The position numbers and the translations under genes are program-made. 64,000 nt of DNA from Bretschneidera sinensis (Eukaryota > Streptophyta > Magnoliopsida > Brassicales > Akaniaceae), in the NCBI GenBank assembly GCA_023935145.1, contig CM043699.1, forward strand, positions 70,084,138 through 70,148,137, written 5' to 3'. How positions within the stretch are numbered: position 1 is the first letter of the stretch; each line of letters begins with the position of its first letter. This document shows, in pieces, positions 22,133-33,434 of this stretch. The notes under the pieces were generated by a model that was given only the letters and a program-made list of their open reading frames with translations, ran no database searches and was not told where the DNA came from.

Positions 22133-24181
22133 TGTAGGTACCACTCTTTTTCACAAGTTACCCATGCATTCAATTCATTATCCAATGTTACTCCCTTCGA
22201 GGAATGATTATATGATGAAGGTGAGGATTACGATGAGTAAGCATATGGAAACGAGATAAACCTAGCAAGTCTAATACAATCCATTTATAAGTAGTAAGGA
22301 GGCCTTCATTATGGGTGCATTTTTAACTTATTAGACAAGTGGTTATTGTCATTTTGAGCACTAAGCAAGGATGACAGGTAAAGAGTTGCCCTTTGACCTT
22401 AAAGGGGTCAAATCCCTTGTCATTGGTCCATGTAAGAGATTTTAAGGCTCAAGATATTTGGGTATAAGAGAGTGAGGAATTAAAGCTTCCTTTCTCTCCT
22501 AGATTGAAGTCTAGCCATTTGTGTTTTAAGGAAAGTTATTTAAAACTTTTATTTAAATCTTTCTACTATACACTAATAAAGCAAAGAAACAAACATTCAC
22601 AATTTATATCCAAACAAGATAACATCGAATATTATATTAAAAATGGTTTGGTAAAAGTAAACAAGTACATAATTAAAAAGAGAAAATGATTTAAACATGG
22701 AACAAAGGAATAATTAAAATTACTTGTGGCGTGCGGATTAAAGAAAAAGGAGTGGATTATAACATGAAAATTTAAATGAGGGAACTAGACATGTGAAGAT
22801 TTAACATATGAAGCATGCAAATTTAAACACGTGTGGGTTATAACATAACTAAATATGCGGATTTAAATAAATAGATTAAAACTAATCATGTGATTAGAAA
22901 AAAATTGAAAGAAAGCACATAACCTAGAAGAAATGGAATGAACACTATAAAGGAGATAAGATAAATAATTGAGCATTGAAACTATACCATATTTCATCAA
23001 ATAAAAAGTAAGCTAAAAGGTTCAATCAATTTTCAAGGTGTTTAAACATATAAAGCATGTTAGTAATTTCATTTCACAACCAAAAGAAATTTAACTAATT
23101 TCTTTTTTGGCTAAAGAAAGTTTCCATGTGTAGGGATAATCCTTAGAGATTCCATGCGCTCTTGTGGATTTGGTAAGTTTTAATGATTGGTTTAATTTTG
23201 GATTAGAAGACCAATTATAAGTGTATGGCCAATTATGAAGAACTCTTTCTCATTCTTCTTTTTTTCTTCACTTTCTACACTTTCTCCTTTTTTTTGTGCT
23301 CGTCTTTTTTGTTATGCTTTTCTTTGATTTTATATGATTCTCTCTTTACTCTTTCTGTACTTCTCTCCTTTTCTCTCTAGACTTTTCTCTTCGTCATTCT
23401 ATCCTTATCTCTTTTCTTTTTGGTGCCTCTTCACATTGTGTTTTACTTCCTCCTAACTTAACTATGTGTCTCATTTTCTTGTGTTAACAAGGGGGTATTT
23501 ATAGCAGAAAGGTGGGCTTCACATGAAAATAAAAAACAACAAAAATAAATGAAGAGAAAGGAGGTGTCCGATCGTGTGAAGAGGAATGAGAATGCTACAA
23601 ATTTTTAGGTGAAAAAGGTGAAAGATAGAAATGGTATGGTGGATTTAACAAAGCAAAAAGAAGAGGAATACTTCCTCCTTTAGGTGGCTGGTCACTGGGA
23701 AGAGAAAAGGGAAACTTTTAAGTTGAAGCTAGAAGTGTAAGGTGGGTTTAACAAAGAAAGAAAGGAAGAGGAAAACTTCCACTCTTTAGGTGGTGCAATA
23801 TTTGAGGTGAAAGAGTAAAAGCTTGAAGTATTATGGTGGGTTTAACAAAGCAAAAAAGGAAGAAGAAGACTTCCTTCTTTTATGGCTAGCTATAGGGAGA
23901 AAAGATGGGGTAATATTTGAGGTGATAAGGTAAAAGCTTGAAATGGTAAATTTGTTTAACAAAACAAAAAAGAAGAGGAAGTCTTCCTCTTTTTAGGCAC
24001 ACATAGGAAGAAGAAAAAGAAACAAATTTTAGGAGAAGAATTTAGCAAAAATGAAGAAGAAAGGAAGACTTCCTTCCTTACATGGCCGACCATATGGAGG
24101 GGAAATAATGCAGTTTTTTATGTGGAAAATGTTGACTTTGACATATGGGAAAAAAGGAAAGCTTAAAGAAGAAATGTGTAT
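22133..24181 (-). repeat. Family R LTR, copy R2, first part
   Basis: Starts TGTAGGTACC and follows R1 in the same order, including TTACCCATGCATTCA and the purine/pyrimidine tracts. TATAAATA on the minus strand near 23494-23502 is a likely TATA box. Interrupted at 24181 by G2 and resumes at 31692. Confidence 0.75.
24177..24181. other. Target-site duplication, left of G2
   Basis: TGTAT, repeated at 31687-31691. It marks the outermost ends of G2 inside R2. Confidence 0.75.
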
Positions 24182-25437
24182 TGTTGTGTAAAAATCTACC
24201 GAAATTATTAGGAAAATAATTGAACGGTTTTACTTGCAAGTGCACAAGGTCAACATCGTAGTATAGTGTGCAAATGCGAGATCATCTCCACAGGGATTGG
24301 TAAATTTTGCTTTAGAATTAATTTCGTAATACAAAATGATAGATATAAATATTGAGTTTGAATCAATAATGGTAAAAGCATAGGGACTCGATATCCACCA
24401 CTAATCACGCTTACACAATAAAACAATATGCCAATGCTTTAATCACATCATGAATACCTAATGTCTGTCAACCTAAGGGCATGGTGTATACTCCTTAAGC
24501 TATTGATTTCCCTAAGCAACGAGTTAGGCATGGTGTATACTCTAACTCTTTTCTTTCTTAAAGGATTTAGCATGGCGTATACTAAGTTGTTCTCTAGGAA
24601 AGCATAATATTTATGGAAATCGACAAACACATGAGACCTAGGGCATGGTATATACTCCCGGTTTCCCATGTCGATTAACCCAAGAACCCGGTGTGGATTT
24701 CTTTTGTTACTATTGTTAAACCTAGGACTCAGTCATCCAAATTGATTTAACTAACTAGTCCATACCACATGCATATATTGATCAGGCAAACACATATGAC
24801 GAATTCAACAAAACAGGCATTAATCAAGTTAAGCATCATAATATAAATATCGCAAAGGCACCAATACTGAATTATCGAGTAAACATAATTAGGGCTTCAA
24901 TCAAGCCCTACTAGTAAATTAGTTACACATGAGTTTGATGTTAAACATCTTCATAAAATAAAATAAAGGAAGAAGAAACCTGAAAATACTATAAAGAAGA
25001 GTCATCAATTCGTCTCCAATATCTCTCTTCGAATCCTCCTCCTCTTTCTGTGTTTACAGGGTTTAGAAACATTTGGAAACCTTAACCTACTTTCCTAAAT
25101 AGGTTATGTCATTTTATTATTCACTGATGCGCGTGTGCACTCGATCACAGACTGGTGCGCTCGAGCATAGATGTGCTCGAGCCTTCTTCTTGTGGGCGCG
25201 AGCGCAGGTGCACTTGATCCTGGCATGGGTGATTGAGTGCTGTTGCGCTCAATTGCACAAGGCAGACACCAGCTTTTCCTCAATAAGCTTGACAGTTCCA
25301 AAACGCTTCATTTTCTTCAAAAACCTATAAAAACACATAAAACATAGAAAGGAAATAAAATAGCATGAAATAACACAACTACGAACTTAGCAAATGTAAA
25401 TTAAGGGGCTTAAATATGAATATTTAAGCACTTATCA
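24182..25437 (-). repeat. 3' LTR of G2
   Basis: 1256 bp, TGTTGTGTAAAA...CTTATCA on the plus strand, so TGATAAGTGC...CA on the coding strand. The other copies are 29671-30949 and 30950-31686 (partial), and a related LTR is at 53218-54497. At 25126-25262 it holds a cluster of GCGCTCGAGC-like palindromes. CATGGTGTATACT recurs at about 50-70-bp spacing in 24478-24660. Confidence 0.88.
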
Positions 25438-26690
25438 CGCCCCCAGACTTACATATTTCTAGTCCCTTAGCAATATGAAACTAAGAACTAAATGAAAAAC
25501 AAATAACACAAACATAAATCCATTATTCATGGTATCCAAAAATTTAGGTATCACACAAAACCATGATATTCTTTCATGAGCAAGCTTAAAATATAAACCC
25601 ATCTTCGCAATGAATAGGAATTTTAAAATCTAATTACTTACAAGAGGCTAGCTAAGGCATCACAAGTCCGACTCAGTGTAAAGTAAACTAGCACATAAAA
25701 CTGAAGCTTCCAAATAACTCTAATGTGTAATGTCTCCATGTCTCAAGATTCACTGAATTTCCTATTAGAATGATAAAAAATGGCATAGTTTTATTTCCCT
25801 TTTTTTTTCTTTATTATGAGACTTTGCCATGTTTAGTTCCCTTGAGCTTTCTAATTGACCCATGTAGCGAGTGTTGAGTCAATGACTCCCAAACTAGATG
25901 GTTTTAGGGCATTAGGTGTAAAGATACCCCTAAGGACTTACTAACTCGAGTCAGAAAGGTTACAAAACTAATCTGTCTTAATGCTACACAGCAAAATTCC
26001 CACCTTTTGACATGAACACTCACTGCTTACTGAGGCAAGAGGTCCAATTACTAAGTGGAAAGTTTATTAATGATCATCATGAGCATTTTTCTCTTTTTGT
26101 GCAAATTTTTATTTCTACTTTTTTATGCCACAGTGTTCATCCAACTAGTCATTCAGTTTTAGTTAAGCCATGGAAATATATGTATTAAAATCATATGTCA
26201 TACCTCACACAATTATGTGCTAATGTGCTCATGTCAGATTAGATCAAACATGTGAATTCTTAAATACCTAAAGTAAGTAACTAACTTTAAAACTCTATTA
26301 TCATATCATGTGTTCAAGATTTTAAGCTTACTAATGAAATCATATCACAATATTTGTTTAGAACAACCAAAATTCAAAACAACATGACATGCATTTATCT
26401 AAACAATAATAAATAAATAATAAAAAAACTGGGACAAAGTGTGTGAATGTGTCTCCCACACCCCCAAACTTAATTTACACATTGTCGCCAATATGTGAAA
26501 ATCGTGGAAAGAGCTGACCTGGGAGATGGAGAACTAGCTTGATTGGCATGGCTCATAGCATACCCCCAAACTTGAACTGATGCATACATTGTCCCTGAAA
26601 AAGAAATACGAAAGTAATACTAGAAAACAAAAATACCAAAAATAAATAGTAATAAAAAATATGAAAAACAATAAAAACAAAAGGATATGC
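25438..26690 (-). other. G2 3' non-coding region with polypurine boxes
   Basis: No gene. On the coding strand, AAGTTTGGGGGT-type boxes occur near 26560-26572, 26460-26470 and at the LTR (25438-25450). This is the same three-box layout as in G1. Homologous to 5208-6590 inverted, but with only one copy of the 92-bp unit. Confidence 0.75.
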
Positions 26691-27897
26691 TATGGGGTGC
26701 CTTCTATGAGCGCTAAGTTTTACGTCTTTAGGCAAATGGTGCACCTCACTCACTATTGGCCTTCAGGTGGTGCTGAAGATGAGGTGCCTGAGGAGGGAAA
26801 TAGTCGATCTAGAATGGCTTGGAGCATCACTTCTTGCCTTGTAAAGCATGCTTTCAGCCCGTCTATGCACTGATGAACTAAGAATGTAGCCTCTCAATCC
26901 TCCTGTCGAATATCAGCTAGCTCACACTGGAAAGAGAACATCTCCTCAAGGATGTGCTGGTACTCTATGGGTCCCATGTCAGCATGATCCTCCTCCCAAG
27001 TCTAGCTAGCTGCTGGGTCTCTACCTCCATGGGGTTGTCCTCTACCCTCTCAGCAGTTGGTACAGGTCCCTGAAGTCTTTTGGGCATATGTGATTGGCTC
27101 TGGATCCATTGACTCTTGCTAAAGAAGGGATGCTCCTTGACTGGTCTATCGATGGAGGAGCCCTTAATTCCCTTCTTCGTGAAAATGTAACTGAGAATGA
27201 ACGGGAACGGGAGCCCCCAAGCATTAGTAGTGGTGACCTGGCATGCATAGGCGTGGTCCCAAAATTTATGAATCTGGCTCTAAATGATCATAGGGATGGA
27301 ATACCAATGTCCTCTATGAAAGGCATACAATGCCTAGAGGAACCAGTCCCGCCTCTGAGTCTTGTGTCCCAAAGGGCACACATTGCGCTGTAGAATCGAA
27401 TCCACAAGCCAGAGTCATGGAGGCAACTTTGACTGGTTGCCAGCTTTGTTGTGCCTATCTGCATACTGCCCGACACACATATCCTTAATGATGGTGGATA
27501 TGGAAAAGGACTCCGGCTGCTCATCTAACTGGATGCCCTTGGGTGGATACTCGTCATTACACTTTAGGGTAGCAGCTATATCTGATGACGTCAAGTCAAT
27601 GTACTTGCCCTAAACAGATGAGGACAAGACACCCAGCTTACTACACTGGAAGGAGAGGTTCTCTTAGAACTGAACAACGAATCCAGTGTAGGCAGTAGAG
27701 CTGATAGGCTTGAACAATCTTTGCAAACCACGACGTTTGAATTCCTAGACAGCCCATTAAGTGGCTTCAAAGCTTTTAAAATCGCCATCTATGTTAAATG
27801 TGGTTTCGAATATGATCTTCTGTTGCTCAAAAGTAGGTCAGGATGGCTGTGCTCGGCTTCCCGAAGCATGGGATGTGGAGGCAATGTGCTTAGGCAT
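26691..27897 (-). pseudogene. ORF like the 'putative plant transposon protein' domain, in G2
   Basis: The reading starts at the minus-strand ATG at 27897 (MPKHIASTSHASGSRAQ). It continues through several stops and frame changes: EFKRRGLQRLFKPI, FVVQFYENLSF (one codon altered), VKGKYIDLTSSDIAATL, LWFRDSILLRRNVCLLGHK, LYAFHRGHWYSIPMII and NAWGLPFPFILSYIFTKKGI. This order (FYANL-like block, VKG block, short helix-rich block, GLPFPF block) is what I know from the plant-specific domain called 'putative plant transposon protein' (Pfam Transposase_32 type). Its function is unknown. It ends near 26700 in the pol tail LPKDVKLSAHRRH. It sits where pol should be. Assignment is by eye. Confidence 0.6.
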
Positions 27898-28029
27898 CCT
27901 GGACAAAATTCTGTAGATGGTGCGCTTGATCACAGTAATCTGGCTCAAAATTCTGTAGATGGTGCTGATGTCCTCTTGGATTAGGTAGTGTTTGGGCTGG
28001 AAGCTCACCCAGCTTTCTTCCACTCAGCT

Positions 28030-29440
28030 CTTTAGCTATTTGCCCCACTTATACTTCTAGTCTTTGAATAGCTTGCTCATGGTTTGTATTGATTTGTCTT
28101 TTCTCAGTTCGAAATTGTCTTTCCTCTACCATGAACTGTTCTTGTGAAGTCATTAGTTGATGTTGTTAAGTTGTCAATTGCATTGCAAGACTCTCTAGGT
28201 CATTCTTCTTTGATTCGGGAACTGAGTGGGCTACTGGTTGGGAGTTCCTTTGCTACCCTTGAAGGTTTAGGGCATTCTGATTGTCAGTCCATGAGAAGTT
28301 GGAGTGGTTTTTCCATTCAGGATTGTAGATATTTGCATATGGGTTGTTCTTGGGAGGGTAGTTGTTCGGTCCCACATAATTCGCTTGCTCTGGATCTACA
28401 GATGAATATAAAGGACATATCTCAGTATTATGATCAAAATGAGAACATATAGCATATACTTGGAGTGGTGTAGCTGGTGGACTAGGTTAGGCGTTCTGAG
28501 CAGTCATGGCTTTAATAAGCAGATCTAGCTTCCACTCCACAGCAGCTATCTGATTAGAGGATCCACCATTTAGAGTCACCTCATACATACCTTGCTCTTA
28601 ACTTCTTGTCTACATCTAGTGGAGAATTGCTGGGTGTGCTCATTTAATGTCTCAAACAACTCCATGGCTTCTTCACTGCTCTTCTCCATCAGCACACCTC
28701 CACAACTTGAATCCACAATACTTTTATTACTATCACTCAAACCTTCATAGAAAGCTTATACTAGTTCATCCTAAGGTAGATTGTGATGTGGGCATTTGAG
28801 TAGCAGCTCATTGAAATGTCCACATGCCTCAAAGAACAGGTCTTCATCCTTCTGCTGGAAAGATTGAATCTCCTTCCTCATTTGTTTTGTCTTTTGAGCT
28901 GGGAAAAACTTCCTTAGGAACTTACTGGCCAACTCTTCCCAATTATGGATAGAAATTGCACACAATGAATTGTACCGCAGTTCAAAATTATCTTTTAATG
29001 AGAAAGGGAAAAGAATTAACCTGATTCCCTCTTGGTCTAGGCCTCGGATATGCTGGAACTTGCAGAGATCACAGAATTCTCGAAGATGCAAATGTGGGTC
29101 CTCAGTAGGTGTACCCCTAAAATGAGTCAAAACACTGAGTATCTGCGGGGATATGTAATAATTGCCTTCCACCTCAGGTTTATACGCAATGCATGAGGGC
29201 TAATCGAGGTTCCGTGGAATGAAGGATTGCTTCATGGGTCTTCGCTCTGGTGGTGGTTGGTTGATAAGCTGTTTCACCATTTATGCTTCTCCCTCGAATT
29301 CCTCTTCTACCTCTTCAATGTTGTCTCTAAGCCTTTGTCGAATGGTCTACTCAAGCTCTGTATCGTGGGGAAAGAAAGTTGGATTCTTGGATCGAAGTCC
29401 TTGCATGAATTTACTAGAACACTTCAGTGCAGCAGCTTCA
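28030..29440 (-). pseudogene. gag: Gypsy gag of G2
   Basis: The coding strand gives NIEEVEEEFEGEA and YISPQILSVLTHFRG. The gag domain follows: TEDPHLHLREFCDLC, LILFPFSLKDNFELRYNSL, WEELASKFLRKFFPAQKT and FEACGHFNELLLKCPHH. The capsid part (28771-29172) is one open frame. The C-terminal part from 28770 to 28030 has several stops but keeps AFYEGLSDSNKSIVDSSC. It is of the same type as the gag of G1 but more complete. Confidence 0.85.
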
Positions 29441-29647
29441 GTACTGCTGCTCGGGTAACCTCTGTCTCAAATGCACTCGATCGCACAAGGCAATGCGCTC
29501 GATCGTAGTGCCACAGATCACTCTGCTGCAGTACCTGAAATAGAACAAAAAATGAAAATAAATTAGGGTTATGATGAAACAGAATAAAATAGAATAGAAA
29601 AAATAAAAATGAACAAAAAATAATCCTAAACAGAACTTTAGCGCAAT
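29441..29647 (-). other. G2 leader
   Basis: Short AT-rich leader between primer site and gag. It includes two ATGCGCTCGATCG-type words (29465-29510) like those in the LTR. No ORF. Confidence 0.6.
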
Positions 29648-29664
29648 CCTCGGCAATGGCGCCA
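29648..29664 (-). other. Primer binding site of G2 (tRNA-Asp type)
   Basis: TGGCGCCATTGCCGAGG on the minus strand, with two differences from the complement of tRNA-Asp. It lies 6 bp from the LTR end. Confidence 0.85.
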
Positions 29665-29670
29665 AAACCT

Positions 29671-30949
29671 TGTCGTGTAAAAATATACCTAAATTAATAA
29701 ACAAATATTTGAACAGTTTTACTTGCAAGTGCATAAGTTCACCAGAGTAGTATAGTGTTTGACCTTGTGCAAATGCAAGATCATCTCCACAGGGATTGGT
29801 GAATTTCGCTTTAGAATTAGTTTTGCAATGTAAAACGATAGAAATAAATATTGAGTTTGAATTAATAATGATAAAAGCATAGGGACTTGATATCCACTAC
29901 TAATCATGCTACCACAACATAACAATATGCCAATGCTTTACTCATACTATGAATACTTAATGTTTGTCAACCTAAGGGCATGGTGTATACTCCCTAAGCT
30001 ATTGATTTCCTTAATCAATGAGTTAGGCATGGTGTATACTCTAACTCTTTTCTTTCTTAAGGGATTCAACATGGTTTATACTGAGTTGTTCCTTAAGAGA
30101 GCATAAGATCTGTGGAAATTGACAACCACATGAGACCTAGGGCATGGTGTGTACTCCCAATTTCCCATGATGATTAACCTAAGAATGCAGCATGGATTTC
30201 TTTTGTTACTATTGTTAAACCCAAGACTCGGTCATCCAAATTCATTCAACTAACTAATCCATACCACATGCATATGTCGATCAGGCAAACACATATGAGG
30301 AATTCAAATAAAAACAAGCATTAATCAAGTTAAGAATCATAGATTAAATATCGCAAGGGCACCAATACTGAATTATTGAATAAACATGATTAGGGCTTCA
30401 ATCAAGCTTTTACTAAGAAGTTAGTTACACATGGTTTTGATGCTAAACATCATCATAAAATAAAATAAAGAGGAAAGAAGAAACTCGAGAGAGCTACTTT
30501 GAAGAGTCGTTAATTCTTCTGTGAAATCCCCTCTGGATTCTGGCCTCCCTTGTTTCTATGTTTATAGGCCTATTTATAAGGTTTAGGAAGCCCTAGAAAC
30601 ATCTAAAAACCCTATAACTCATAAAATAGGTTTATTTCCAAAATAGGTTTTGCTGTTTTACTGTTTACTGTCGTATGTGTACGCTCGATCGCAAGGTACG
30701 CTCGAGCCTGCTTCTTGTGCACATGAGTGCTGATGCACTCGATCATTCTTCTTGTGCGCTCGATCTTGCTTAGGCAGACACAAGTTTTTCCAAATTTGCT
30801 CTCTGAGTTCCAAAATGCTTCCTTTTCTCCAAGAACCTATAAAAACACAGAAAACACAAAAAGGAAATAAAATAGAATAAAATACGCAAACTAAGAGCTT
30901 AACAAATGTAAATTAAGGGGCTTTAATATGAATATTTAAGCACTTATCA
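29671..30949 (-). repeat. 5' LTR of G2 (complete)
   Basis: 1279 bp, TGTCGTGTAAAA...CTTATCA on the plus strand. Adjoins the primer site. A GC-rich palindrome cluster lies at 30672-30775. Confidence 0.88.
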
Positions 30950-31686
30950 CTAGTCCATACCACATGCATATGTTGATCAAGCAAACACATATGAGGAATT
31001 CAAGAAAACAGCCATTAATCAAGCTAAGCATCATAATATAAATATCATAAAGGCGCCAATACTGAATTATCGAGTAAACATAATTAGGGCTTCAATCAAG
31101 CCCTACTAGTAAATTAGTTACACATGAGTTTGATGTTAAACATCTTCATAAAATAAAATAAAGGAAGAAGAAACCCAAAAATACTATGGAGAAGAGTCAT
31201 TAATTCATCTCAAAGATCTCTCTTCGAATCCTCCTCCTCTTTTTGTGTTTACAGGCCATTTTATAGGGTTTAGAAACATCTGGAAACCCTAAACTCATAA
31301 AATAAAACCCTAACCTACTTTCTTAAACAAGTTCTACGGTTTTACTATTAACTAATGCGCATGTGCGCTCGATCACAGACTGGTGCATTCGAGCGCAGAT
31401 GCGCTCAAGCCTTCCTCTTGTGTGCACGAGCGCAAGTGCGCTTGATCCTGGCATGGGCGCTTGAGTGCTATTGCGCTCAATTGCATGTCTTCTTGCACTT
31501 GATCGCACAAGGCAGGCACCAACTTTTCCCTTTTAAGCATGACAGTTCCAAGATGCTTCATTTTCTTTAAAACCTATAAAAACACGGAAAACACATAAAA
31601 GAAATAAAATAGCATGAAATAACACAACTAGGAACTTAACAAATGTAAATTTAGGGGCTCAAATATGAATATTTAAGCACTTATCA
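30950..31686 (-). repeat. Extra partial LTR at the 5' end of G2
   Basis: 737 bp starting CTAGTCCATACC, homologous to the right half of 24182-25437 (from 24756). It is directly joined to the complete 5' LTR. It is more like the 3' LTR than like its neighbour (for example GCCCTACTAGTAAATTAG is shared). The TGTAT duplication lies outside it. Palindrome cluster at 31354-31510. Confidence 0.8.
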
Positions 31687-31691
31687 TGTAT
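31687..31691. other. Target-site duplication, right of G2
   Basis: TGTAT, identical to 24177-24181. Confidence 0.75.
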
Positions 31692-32612
31692 TAGCATGAC
31701 AAATAGGGAGGAAGAATATATATATTTTTTTGCACACTCACATGGCTGGTCAAGAGGGGGGAAATAGTATAGTTTTCTTTTTTTATGAAGAGAAAGTGGA
31801 CTTTGACACATAAGAAAAAGTGGGAGCTTGAAGAGGAAATGTGCATTACCAAGGAAAAAAAAGGAAGGAAGAATATTTCTTATTTTGCACACTCACATGG
31901 CCAGTCAAGAAGGGGAAATAATGTAATTTTTTAAATAGAAAATGTGGTCTTTGGTACATAGGAAAGATGAGAGCAAAGAAGGGAAGTGTTACATTAACAA
32001 AGAAAAAGGGAGAAGAAAAATTATTCTTTTGGCACTAACGTGGCCTGTCACAAGGACAAGAAAAAAGTTCACTTTTTGAAATAGAAAATATAGTATTTAA
32101 AATATAAAAAAAGGGAGAACTTAAAATTTAGGTTCCCAATTAATACAGCAAATATAAAGAGGAAGATTTTTCTTTTTAACACTAACATGGCTGACCATAT
32201 GAGAGGGAGAGAAAGAAACAAATTTTTATGTGAAAAGAGAAAGCTTGTCTTTAAAAGTGAAGCCAATCAAAAGGTGCCAACTGGTGAGTGAAATTAGAAA
32301 TTCACTCACAAAATTGGATGGTCTTTTAGGGCTCCGATTTTTGGGCTTACCAAAATCAATAGGCTTTGATGGATTTTGGGTTAGGCCAAAATGAATAGAA
32401 GGCTTTTAAGCTTGAATTTGGTGGAATCAAATATGGACCAATTGATTTTAGCTTAAGGTGGATTGAATAAAATTTTTTTGCTATTGGTTTTATTTTGAAA
32501 TTAAATTTAAACCTCCAAATTTACCTAGTACAAGCGCATTGAGATCAAAGATTCATCATAGGAACCTACACATGGCCCGTTGAAAAATTTGGAATGAAAT
32601 TGGGTGTCTATT
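31692..32612 (-). repeat. Family R LTR, copy R2, second part
   Basis: Continues 24181 and ends at GGTGTCTATTA, where R3 has GGTGTCTACA. On the coding strand the LTR starts TAGACACCC after AAAAGGGGAAAA, a polypurine tract. R2 is therefore the 3' LTR of a minus-strand element whose internal part lies to the right. Confidence 0.75.
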
Positions 32613-33374
32613 ATTTTTCCCCTTTTGATTAGGGTTCCTTTTAGAGTTCCAATCAAAGGCTATGAGTGATCACTATTTGACTTCAAAATTTTGGAACGAC
32701 AAATATACGATGCATGTGTAAAAGTACACATGTTGTTTGGCAAAGTTGGAGTCATAAGAACACCCATGAGAATGATTATGCAAAATCTCTCCATTTTTAT
32801 TCATTTAAATTCAAATTTTTTGAGTGTGAGCTGAGTAATAACATTTAGGATTTCGAGCTGATTCTGCAAAGTCCATCAATTTTTATGCAAGAGATGGGTT
32901 TTAATGAAGAAATCACATGGTGGTTAAAGCTTAAAAAGAAAAGGTTAGCAAGCTATAACTCTTTTGTGGCACCTAGCTGCTTTGAATGACCTTAATATCT
33001 TTCATCATTATGAGGCTCCATATCTTATTGGAAGCCCCTTGTTACTCTAAGTAAATACTTCATGCTTTCTTGGCTCCATTCAACTTTTCAAATTGTGTAT
33101 GACATTTTCTACTTCAGATGTGATTGGACTTTGAATTCTTTTAGACGTCTTGAAAATGGAGTTTGTCAATTTAAGCTTGTTAATAAATGAAAAACATTGT
33201 TGATGTGATTTTGTATTCTTCTTGATACCATGATTGTGACATAAATGTTTGTGGGTAGCATTTCTGTTAAACCCTCAGGAGACCTCACTCGTCCTCTATG
33301 ATGCCTAGGGGTTTAAAAGGCTTATTGCATATGCTAAATGCAATCGTACACCTCACGAAAGATAGAAATAGGTA
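32613..33374 (+). pseudogene. R2 internal remnant with plant-mobile-domain-like piece
   Basis: Homologous to 49891-51400 of R3. At 32980-33060 the plus strand reads LAALNDLNIFHHYEAPYLIG followed by SPLLL, matching the R3 segment LGSPLLLQVNTSCF. This is the middle of a plant mobile domain. The rest is too decayed to read. The fragment is antisense to the R element, as in R3. It fades out before 33375. Confidence 0.5.
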
Positions 33375-33434
33375 GTTATTTTATTTTTCAGTTTTGTATT
33401 GCTAAGGGACTAGCAATATGTATGTTTGGGGGTG
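33375..33434 (+). other. Polypurine tract region before gypsy LTR
   Basis: TTGCTAAGGGACTAGCAAT and then ATGTATGTTTGGGGGTG lead into the LTR. This is the same arrangement as in G1 and G2. Confidence 0.7.

Larger units (their letters stand above)
24182..31686 (-). mobile_element. Gypsy element G2: gag plus extra ORF, no pol
   Basis: A 7.5-kb minus-strand element. Order on its coding strand: partial extra LTR, full 5' LTR, Asp-type primer site, gag, an ORF resembling the plant transposon protein domain, the short pol tail, non-coding 3' region, 3' LTR. There is no RT, RNase H or integrase. TGTAT duplications lie outside the outermost LTR ends. It must have been mobilised in trans. Confidence 0.85.

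Noticed and set aside
22504..22689. Lys-rich open frame in the R2 LTR
   Set aside because: AT-rich LTR sequence without homologous frame in R1 or R3.
27094..27984. Plus-strand frames across the G2 extra ORF
   Set aside because: The minus-strand reading matches a known plant transposon-borne domain and agrees with element orientation; the plus frames match nothing.
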